The position numbers were made by a program, and so were the translations under genes. A DNA stretch of 11,480 nt from an uncultured Acidobacteriota bacterium. GTDB lineage: Bacteria > Acidobacteriota > Terriglobia > Terriglobales > Acidobacteriaceae. Shown piece after piece: positions 6,086-11,480 of the stretch. Under the pieces are notes generated by a model that was not told the origin of the DNA, did not search any database, and worked only from the letters and a program-made list of their open reading frames with translations. Where the stretch lies: NCBI GenBank assembly GCA_903832475.1, contig CAILBQ010000646.1:1-11480 (forward strand), in the 5' to 3' direction. The first letter of the stretch is position 1. Every line of letters starts with the position of its first letter.

Positions 6086-6133
6086 CTGGCCCCAAGTAGG
6101 ATTCGAACATACAATTCCTTCGGTAAACACCTG
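6086..6133 (-). pseudogene. Degenerate tRNA-Asn-like 3' half
   Basis: On the minus strand the order fits the 3' half of a tRNA: a 7-nt anticodon loop GTGTTTA with GTT in the middle (6124-6130), CCGAAGG, then a T-arm GTATG-TTCGAAT-CCTAC, then TTGGGGC-C-A as acceptor end. It resembles a tRNA-Asn 3' half from the CTGTTAACCGAAGG loop region onward. It is not functional as read: the anticodon stem barely pairs, one T-stem pair is mismatched, the variable region has one extra base, and there is no D-arm or matching 5' acceptor strand. Chance resemblance is possible, but arm order and spacing argue for a remnant. Confidence 0.35.
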
Positions 6134-6505
6134 CCCGGCTTGTGCTGTGGCAACGCAAAAGGAACTTGTTTCGAGCGACAAGTCCGGTGGCATCTTCGAT
6201 GGGATTGTGGAGCTCCTCAGGGCGGCAAGGTGCAAGATCGTTCCGAAGGGTAAGGATTATGTCGCATTCGAGATCAAGGCGCTCCAAGCCATCCTGTCTC
6301 CCCATTCCCGGCATCTCACCTTCGAACGGATGATCCTGCGGAGCCCGCTGCTCCAACGACACACAGCTGAACATCCCATCCTGAACGTGCTCAGTTCCAT
6401 GCATACTTATTCGACGAATCGACCCACCCCATCAAATGCTGGGACTAAACATCTAGGAGATTCATTGACACAGGGGAAGTCTGCGTCTGTATGCTCACGT
6501 AAGGC

Positions 6506-6703
6506 TAGTGATCCAGGTTGGGCTGGCGCGGAATAAAAGTCGTGTTACTGCCGTAGGCTGTACCCCGCAGGTTCGACTCGATCTTTGACATGTTGTAAGA
6601 CGTCACTTCCTGAACCGCCGCCAGAAGGCTTTGCAACAGTGTTCAGGCGTCCAATCTCAAGCTGAGTCTGAAGCGGCACCCTCACGGGTTGTCCCGAATT
6701 CAC
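6506..6703 (-). pseudogene. Frameshifted coding remnant of unknown family
   Basis: Directly after the cytochrome remnant's stop, the same frame continues as VNSGQPVRVPLQTQLEIGRL. At about 6640-6645 the protein-like signal moves to another frame, TLLQSLLAAVQEVTSYN, and runs on through ESNLRGTAYG and FIPRQPNLDH to a stop at 6506. Both halves look like real amphipathic protein (regular Leu/Val/Gln pattern), and joined they would form a continuous C-terminal segment of about 65 residues, so an indel of one or two bases probably broke it. There is no start codon or ribosome binding site. I do not recognise the family; the helical QTQLEIGRL portion only loosely recalls outer-membrane efflux proteins. 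Confidence 0.4.
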
Positions 6704-7389
6704 CTAATGCATCCCGAGATCGGTCAACAATTTGGGATGTGCTTCGTTCGACACGATCAGGTTGTGGCATATCGAACAGTCGTTCGTGATCGTCACGCCC
6801 GACTTGCTGGTGTGATTTCCATCGTGGCAACGGAAGCACCCTGCGGAGTCGGTGTGGCCGATGTTGTTCTGATGCGTTCCCCAGCGAACGTGCATCGACG
6901 GGAAGACATTGTGCGCGTAGATATCCACGAGCGTATTGGCAGAAGTCTCGACCTGTGAACGCTGAGTATCCATACCGCCGGATACTGTGATCGATAGAAA
7001 GTGATCAAAACGGAGAAAATGTGCGCCTTTGCTTCACCCTGTGAGTCGTACTTCGCGTTCAGCAGGGCAAGACCTTCTTTGTGCAGGAAGGGTAAAGACG
7101 CGTTGGGACTGCCCTGGGCCATGCTTTTGTCCAGCGCGCCTTCCGCCGTATTGAAGGAGTGGGCAGCGCGGTTGTGACAGCCAATACAATCCATGACGCG
7201 AGTCTGCCCGTCAGTGGGGACGGATGCTCCGGTTGCTATGAAGTCCGTGGCGGAGCCATCAATGTTGGTCTTCCTGACCCACGGAATATTCTGGTCGGTA
7301 GCGTCGGTGGCGATGTATTCGATCTTGCCTGAGGTCGAGTAGTTGGCGATGTATCGAATGGAACATTCAATCCCCGTTCCGCATGCCAC
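6704..7389 (-). pseudogene. Decayed multihaem cytochrome c gene (truncated, frameshifted)
   Basis: Two minus-strand frames join into one multihaem c-type cytochrome domain of about 225 residues. The first, from 7389, carries CIGCH (residues 68-72) and runs to FYRSQYPAV near 6975. The signal then jumps frame to DTQRSQVETSANTLVDIY and carries GCFRCH and DCSICH before the stop at 6704. One G lost near 6970-6974 would explain the shift. An expected haem site near the N-terminus reads C-S-I-R-Y, having lost its second Cys and His. The frame is closed upstream by TAG (7396-7398), so no signal peptide or N-terminal membrane helix is encoded. Intact relatives (NapC/NirT- or cytochrome c3-like) are exported electron carriers with four or more haems; this copy should be non-functional. 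A sequencing error could explain the frameshift but not the damaged haem site and missing N-terminus. Confidence 0.7.
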
Positions 7390-7466
7390 GCTGTTCTACC
7401 CGGTAAGGTTCATTACGGGGAAGGAACACGGTGAGGACCGATTCATTGAATTGTCAACAGGAAGTG

Positions 7467-7679
7467 ATGATGAACGTTGAAAATAAATCCGCGGACGAGA
7501 TCGAAGGCAATGAAGAGAAGCTTTTGCGCATCGAGCAGGCCGAGACTGCAATCGAAAACAAGACCTCGCATCAAGGATTCCGAGATGCCAAGCTTCTGCT
7601 CGAATTGACAGATGAAGCGGCTTCTCTGGATACGACGCTGTGCCATGAAAAAGAGCGCCAGGCTAATAATCGGAATTGA
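7467..7679 (+). CDS. Small acidic helical hypothetical protein
   Basis: A 70-residue protein rich in Glu, Ala and Leu, predicted almost wholly helical, with no membrane segment, signal peptide or Cys motif. Two consecutive ATG codons (7467 and 7470) follow CAGGAAGTG, whose AGGA is 6-9 nt upstream, which is why the upstream ATG at 7431 is not used. The family is not recognised. It points away from the cytochrome remnant and has no obvious partner. Composition like this is common in small stress or regulatory proteins, but no function is claimed. Confidence 0.45.
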   Translation: MMNVENKSADEIEGNEEKLLRIEQAETAIENKTSHQGFRDAKLLLELTDEAASLDTTLCHEKERQANNRN

Positions 7680-7831
7680 CGGCTGTTAGCTACTGGCGAT
7701 TGGCGATAGGGCAAGAATCGTCGAACCTCACTTTTCGAACTCATGCGGCGAGGAATGCTAAAGCTTGCAAAGGTCTTCGCAAAGAACAACTCTCGCAAGC
7801 CATCTTCATCCTTCCATTTGACTGAAAGAGT

Positions 7832-8071
7832 CTAATTCCGGTTTGCTTCTGCGGCCCGGACGACTTCATCTTCCTCTTCTGCCTCATCGTCTTCCTCTTC
7901 TTCGGCAGCCTCATTTTCCGACGCTTCGTCGAGAGCATCTTCCGTACTCCGGTCCCGGTAGAGTTGCTTGATCTGGTCTTCTTCCAGAATATGAGGGATG
8001 GAATCGTTCTTTGCACTTTCGCCAAGGGTACTCAACATAGTCCCGGATAGCCCTGTAGTTGTCTCGATCAT
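7832..8071 (-). CDS. Small protein with Glu/Asp-rich C-terminal tail
   Basis: A 79-residue hypothetical protein. The N-terminal half (MIETTTGLSGTMLSTLGES, then IPHILEEDQIKQLYRDRS) looks like ordinary short helices. Residues about 46-71 are nearly all Glu, Asp and Ala (runs such as AAEEEEDDEAEEEDE), giving a strongly negative tail. GGAGGT lies just before the ATG (GGAGGTAACATG), the best ribosome binding site in the window, which supports real translation. There is no membrane segment or signal peptide. Acidic tails like this often contact basic partners or chaperone nucleic-acid-binding proteins, but no family is recognised. It converges with the 70-residue ORF across a 150-bp gap. Confidence 0.6.
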   Translation of the reverse strand: MIETTTGLSGTMLSTLGESAKNDSIPHILEEDQIKQLYRDRSTEDALDEASENEAAEEEEDDEAEEEDEVVRAAEANRN

Positions 8072-8329
8072 GTTACCTCCACAATGTCATGGTTGTAGAT
8101 TGCGGTACGCCCATTACAGCAACGGCAAGGATTGAAGGGTGTATTGCCGCGAAGAAACGCAGGCCTCAGTGTGGGCAATCAAGGCTGATACTGCTGTACC
8201 GGATTGCACATCCAGTCTGTTGGCTTTTCGCGATCCGCTTGGGGGCATTCAATATGCGGGAGTCCGATTGACCAGTATTCGGCACACTTGCGTGGAACAA
8301 TCAGCTCGCATTACTTCGAGGGAAACCTT

Positions 8330-8632
8330 ATGGGTAGGGACGTAATGCAACGTAACTCAGTGTCGGTTGGTGGAAGCGTCTCGGCGCCGGTCCTTTCCAT
8401 TGTGGCCGAAGCGACAATAAAGACGAAATTCGATTCAGACGCCGATAGGGAGTCGGAATGCCACAGGCAACTCCTCGCTCTGTCCGCGCTCCCGTTGGCA
8501 ACTACGGTCCGTAGTATTCAGCTACATCCGGCAGCCGCCATGCTGCACTACGCAGGTCTGATTTTAGGCGCAACTTGTAGAGGCCCATATCGAAACCCAA
8601 GCGATCACGAAGTCGGTGGCGAATCCAGATGA
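8330..8632 (+). CDS. Doubtful hypothetical ORF before the aldolase gene
   Basis: An ATG at 8330 preceded by GAGGG at about 8 nt opens a 100-residue frame with no recognised domain; the same frame also runs upstream to 8204. Its TGA overlaps an in-frame ATG of the aldolase reading frame as ATGA at 8629-8632, which could indicate coupling, but the aldolase homology begins some 30 codons later. Composition is unremarkable. It may be spurious or a gene remnant. Confidence 0.25.
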   Translation: MGRDVMQRNSVSVGGSVSAPVLSIVAEATIKTKFDSDADRESECHRQLLALSALPLATTVRSIQLHPAAAMLHYAGLILGATCRGPYRNPSDHEVGGESR

Positions 8633-8721
8633 ACAGTTTTCCGAGCGAAGTTGCCGTCGCGACGACAGCCCTACATATCCAGAATCGAACAAGCACAGGA
8701 CCACGAAACGAGTTGGCTCAA

Positions 8722-9744
8722 ATGAATATGCAAATGCTGAAAGACACCGCGAGGCTGCTCTTCGCCGACGACAAAGGGTTGCTTGCGATGGATGAGAGCA
8801 ACGGTACCTGCAACAAGCGATTTGCAGCACTCGGCATTGCGCAAACTGTCGAAGCCAGGAGGGCCTACCGTGAATTGATCGTGACCACTCCAGGGCTCGG
8901 TGAGTCGATAGGCGGCGCAATCCTCTACGACGAAACGATCCGGCAGAAGAAGAGCGACGGAACCCCGTTCGTCAAAGTCATTATCGAGGCGGGCATTACG
9001 CCTGGCATCAAAGTGGATATAGGAGCCAGGGAACTCGCTGGCCACCCAGGTGAAAAGGTCACAGAAGGCTTGGACGGACTGCGCGATCGCCTAGAGGAAT
9101 ATTTCCAAATGGGTGCGCGCTTTGCCAAGTGGCGTGCCGTGATTGCAATCGGTGATGGACTTCCGAGTTGGGGATGCGTAGAAGCCAATGCACACGCGCT
9201 GGCCCGCTACGCGGCGCTGTGTCAGGAGGCGGGTCTGGTCCCTGTCGTTGAGCCTGAGGTCATCATGGACGGAGACCATACGTTGGAGCAGTGCGGGGAA
9301 ATCACAGACGAAGTGTTGCGCACCGTCTTCGGCGAGCTCTACGCACAAAGGGTGGTTATTGAAGGGATGATACTGAAGCCTAATATGGTGCTTCCCGGAC
9401 TGGCCTGCACGATTGAGCCATCGTTAGAGGAGGTGGCCGACGCAACGGTGAATTGCTTTCTGCGAGCGGTCCCTGCGGCGGTGCCGGCAATTGCATTCCT
9501 TTCCGGCGGTCAGCCTGCGGAATTGGCCTCGGCCCGTCTGAACGCCATGAACGTGAGGTTCAAGTCGCGAATGCCGTGGGCACTGGCATTTTCGTTTGCG
9601 CGCGCCATACAGCAGCCCGCCTTGGAGATTTGGAAAGGTCGCGAGACCAACGTCGTGGCGGCCCAGCAAGTCTTGGTCGATCGAGCCCGCTGCAATCAGG
9701 CTGCGCGTCGTGGCGAATACTCCCAGCAGATGGAGGCGAAATGA
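8722..9744 (+). CDS. Class I fructose-bisphosphate aldolase
   Basis: Reversibly cleaves fructose 1,6-bisphosphate to dihydroxyacetone phosphate and glyceraldehyde 3-phosphate in glycolysis/gluconeogenesis, through a Schiff base. It is the animal-like class I type. Numbered from 8722, the catalytic residues sit at a near-constant offset from rabbit muscle aldolase: Asp24 (LAMDES; rabbit 33), Lys97 (GIKVD; 107), Lys136 (FAKWR; 146), Glu177 (VEPE; 187) and the Schiff-base Lys219 (LKPNM; 229), followed by FLSGGQ in the phosphate-binding region. Length is 340 residues, normal for bacterial members, which lack the mobile tyrosine tail of the animal enzymes. The frame opens at an ATG at 8629, but those 31 extra residues are not conserved in the family as I know it; neither start has a clear ribosome binding site. 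The next gene starts at its stop codon (ATGA). Confidence 0.95.
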   Translation: MNMQMLKDTARLLFADDKGLLAMDESNGTCNKRFAALGIAQTVEARRAYRELIVTTPGLGESIGGAILYDETIRQKKSDGTPFVKVIIEAGITPGIKVDIGARELAGHPGEKVTEGLDGLRDRLEEYFQMGARFAKWRAVIAIGDGLPSWGCVEANAHALARYAALCQEAGLVPVVEPEVIMDGDHTLEQCGEITDEVLRTVFGELYAQRVVIEGMILKPNMVLPGLACTIEPSLEEVADATVNCFLRAVPAAVPAIAFLSGGQPAELASARLNAMNVRFKSRMPWALAFSFARAIQQPALEIWKGRETNVVAAQQVLVDRARCNQAARRGEYSQQMEAK

Positions 9745-9956
9745 CTGGAAGTAAGCACAACCATGAAGGAAATCAGAGCGCCAGGGGTGAACCCGATCCA
9801 GGTCCATACTGGAGACGGATGCATCGTGACTGGCGTTTCTGGGCTGGCGCTGCCCTTATGGCTCTCGCGCTCACAATCTATGTCTTGAGTGATGATCTCG
9901 CGATGGTACCGGGCGGTCATCGGCAGCCGGCGATGCCTGCTAGCGCTCCGAATTGA
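9741..9956 (+). CDS. Small single-helix membrane protein
   Basis: A 71-residue protein whose ATG overlaps the aldolase stop codon (ATGA, 9741-9744), so it is almost certainly translationally coupled to the aldolase. Residues 1-28 are hydrophilic, with His, Arg and Asp. DWRFWAGAALMALALTIYVL (30-49) forms one transmembrane helix, followed by SDDLAMVPGG and a Pro/Ala-rich end. The basic residues (WRRMHRDWR) before the helix predict a cytoplasmic N-terminus. I do not know a named family; small proteins with a DWRFW-helix-SDDL pattern appear in similar bacteria. It might anchor or modulate a partner at the membrane, but that is inference. Confidence 0.65.
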   Translation: MTGSKHNHEGNQSARGEPDPGPYWRRMHRDWRFWAGAALMALALTIYVLSDDLAMVPGGHRQPAMPASAPN

Positions 9957-10234
9957 GTTCAGCCGCAGGTGCCGTACAGTTGTCCTGATAGCCAGGTAGT
10001 ACAACCGGTGCAATGAGGTGGCGTTTTACCAGACTATTTCCGAGATGGTGAGATGGCTCACGAAACCATGGACAAAGCACTGCAGGGCCCTTCCGCCTCG
10101 ACCCAAGCAAACACTATCGATTATGGAGGAGGCTGCGGTCGTATCGGATAGTGTCCGAGACAAATCTGACAGGAATCGCGATCCCCTGATCACGCGGCCA
10201 ACGTTAGTGCGGGGGATCTCAGACTGGGAGATAA
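9957..10234 (+). other. Gap between the small membrane protein and HAD genes
   Basis: These 278 bp contain no convincing gene. A GTG-started frame (10018-10257) runs into the HAD gene, and a 32-codon frame begins at 10053, but neither has a recognised product. The gap is long enough for the HAD gene to have its own promoter, though no clear -35/-10 pair is seen. Confidence 0.4.
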
Positions 10235-10984
10235 ATGAAGAAGCTTATCGTGTTTGATCTGGACGGCACACTTGCGCCAAGCAAATCGTCTCTGGCTCCG
10301 ACCACCGCCTGTCTGCTTCGCGAGCTCCTGGACATCATCCAAGTGGCAGTAATCTCTGGGGGTGCATGGACGCAGTTTGAAAAGCAGCTACTCACCGATC
10401 TACCGCACGACAGCCGTCTCGCGAATTTGTGCCTGCTTCCAACCTGCGGAACGAAATTCTTTCAATACAAAGACAAGTGGGTGGAGCTCTACTCTGAGGA
10501 CCTCACGCCAGAGCAAAAGAAGAAGATCATCGACGCCCTGAAGAATGCGGAGGCCGAAGCCGGCTATCAAGCCGATAATGTTTGGGGAAGCGTGATTGAG
10601 GACCGTGGAAGCCAGGTGACGTTCTCCGCGCTGGGCCAGCAGGCGCCTCTGGCGGAAAAGGTAAAGTGGGATCCGGAGTTTACCAAGCGTAAGAAAATTA
10701 CAGCGATCCTGGCGACTCTGATCCCGGAGTTTTCCGTTCGCATCGGTGGAGCAACATCAATTGATGTAACCAAGCCTGGAATTGACAAAGCGTATGGGAT
10801 AGGCAAACTTCGGGACACTCTTCACATCTCGTTGAAAGAGATGGTCTATATCGGCGACGCGTTATTCCCTGGCGGAAACGACTACCCGGCGGAACAAATC
10901 GGCGTGGTGTCGATCCCGGTGAAAGGGCCTGACGACACCAACGTTGTCATTACAACGATGCTTGCTTGTCTTGGCAGCAAATGA
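10235..10984 (+). CDS. HAD-superfamily IIB hydrolase, phosphomannomutase-like
   Basis: A 249-residue cytoplasmic HAD protein, the size of eukaryotic-type phosphomannomutase. Motif I DLDGT gives nucleophile Asp8 and acid/base Asp10; motif II is Ser41 (VISGG). The acidic metal-binding motif IV is GDALFPGGND (207-216), whose PGGND is characteristic of the PMM branch. The cap region VIEDRGSQVTFSALGQQAP lines up with human PMM2 IEFRNGMLNVSPIGRS. The first arginine is kept, but the equivalents of PMM2 Arg134 and Arg141 appear to be Gln and Val/Lys, so substrate binding is likely altered. It may be a sugar-phosphate phosphatase and not a mutase. GGGAG before the ATG is a good ribosome binding site. 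Downstream of the aldolase on the same strand, it fits a sugar-phosphate role. Confidence 0.85.
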   Translation: MKKLIVFDLDGTLAPSKSSLAPTTACLLRELLDIIQVAVISGGAWTQFEKQLLTDLPHDSRLANLCLLPTCGTKFFQYKDKWVELYSEDLTPEQKKKIIDALKNAEAEAGYQADNVWGSVIEDRGSQVTFSALGQQAPLAEKVKWDPEFTKRKKITAILATLIPEFSVRIGGATSIDVTKPGIDKAYGIGKLRDTLHISLKEMVYIGDALFPGGNDYPAEQIGVVSIPVKGPDDTNVVITTMLACLGSK

Positions 10985-11157
10985 GCCGTCGAGCAATCGG
11001 TTTGGAATTCGTTAAGGCAGGCCATCCAATTGTGCAGATTTACCTTGCGACACGTATAAGTTCAACTCAAGGAACCCAAGCAGTGCTCTGAAACGAAGCC
11101 AGGATTAGGATGGATCGGGCTTCGACGTGGTCATTCAACGAAATCTTGGAACTACTG

Positions 11158-11480
11158 CTAGCCTGACGATACCGCGAGAAAGAGGATTGTTAACGTCATG
11201 AATCCGAAAAGGGCAGCCTCTGACAGCGCGCACCTGATCCAACTCTCTGGGGCGAGAATGTGTTCTGTTGCGGATTTAGGGCATTGTAATAGACAGGGAA
11301 GGTATCGCCCTGCACCCTGGTTTGATGCGATATGAAGATGCCATAGTAGGTTCTTGCATGGGCATAGTAGGTAAACGAGATGATCGAAGTCTTGCAAGAA
11401 GTTGTGCTTCGCAAGCTCCATAGTTTCCTTCTAGCGGGCGCGTAGTTGCAGGCTACAATTCTGGCTTCCGTCTCCATCCA
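11158..11480 (-). pseudogene. DUF3592-like membrane protein remnant, frameshifted and partial
   Basis: The minus strand entering from the right edge encodes ETEARIVACNYAPARRKLW, then TYYAHARTYYGIFISHQTRV, then DTFPVYYNALNPQQNTFSP. This order (TEAxI, a Tyr-rich YYG segment, then a FPVYYNxxNP strand) resembles DUF3592 domain proteins. The frame then runs into unlike sequence, while the next frame continues with ESWIRCALSEAALFGFMTLTILFLAVSSG, a C-terminal transmembrane helix ending at 11158. Loss of one base in the GGGG run at 11249-11252 would explain the switch. The N-terminal helix expected in the family would lie outside the window. A sequencing error is the alternative to a real pseudogene. 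Confidence 0.45.

Larger units (their letters stand above)
5818..6505. other. Non-coding region right of the attachment-like fragment
   Basis: Apart from the tandem duplication and the tRNA-like remnant, nothing recognisable is seen. Open frames exist on both strands (a plus frame from 5790 begins MVEAAGVEPD because it translates the tmRNA end), but none has a plausible start, ribosome binding site or family resemblance. No integrase is present. Confidence 0.5.

Noticed and set aside
5791..6150. Complete tmRNA gene on the minus strand
   Set aside because: There is no 5' acceptor strand pairing with CCGCCTCC and no tag-peptide frame; only the 3' end is present.
5973..6536. 187-codon plus-strand ORF
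   Set aside because: No ribosome binding site, no recognised motif, and it crosses the tRNA-like remnant.
10053..10151. 32-codon ORF starting MAHETMDKAL
   Set aside because: A weak purine-rich upstream stretch exists, but it is too short and unrecognised to support as a gene.
10018..10257. 79-codon GTG-started ORF before the HAD gene
   Set aside because: It overlaps the HAD start out of frame, lacks a ribosome binding site and shows no family resemblance.
1..11480. CRISPR array, transposase or integrase gene
   Set aside because: No regularly spaced direct repeats and no recombinase motif were seen on either strand.

Overview
The window looks like chromosomal DNA from a soil bacterium of the Acidobacteriota (Acidobacteriaceae/Terriglobales type). 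This is inferred from the GC-rich coding style, the mix of families and the palindrome-rich spacers; no marker gene proves it.

Positions 1-5641 are ordinary, densely coding chromosome. On the minus strand lie an exported alpha/beta hydrolase cut by the window edge, a short-chain dehydrogenase, an APC-family amino-acid/amine permease and a Gfo/Idh/MocA oxidoreductase. The one plus-strand gene here is a cytosine-deaminase-like enzyme. It diverges from the permease across a 93-bp promoter region that carries a 17-bp tandem repeat, a candidate shared operator. Permease plus deaminase suggests uptake and deamination of a nitrogenous compound, but the substrate is unknown.

Positions 3432-4489 hold no convincing protein. 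The first part (about 3480-3817) is a run of closely spaced hairpins whose G.U pairs favour a plus-strand structured RNA. It is reminiscent of HEARO/omega RNAs of IscB-type elements but has no iscB-like ORF beside it. It is followed by four palindromes that all have a TTCA loop, then a composite inverted repeat, all of the kind expected for dispersed REP-like repeats.

At 5791-5817 lies a fragment matching the 3' end of a tmRNA/tRNA (T-arm, acceptor strand and CCA, minus strand) without the rest of the gene. This is what an attachment site leaves. To its right the window changes character: a decayed tRNA-Asn-like 3' half, a broken multihaem cytochrome c gene, another frameshifted coding remnant, small hypothetical genes, and a frameshifted DUF3592-like remnant at the right edge. 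Within this eroded, probably acquired region sits one intact plus-strand group: class I fructose-bisphosphate aldolase, a small one-helix membrane protein starting at an ATGA overlap, and a phosphomannomutase-like HAD hydrolase. The group suggests sugar-phosphate metabolism. No integrase, transposase or CRISPR array is visible.
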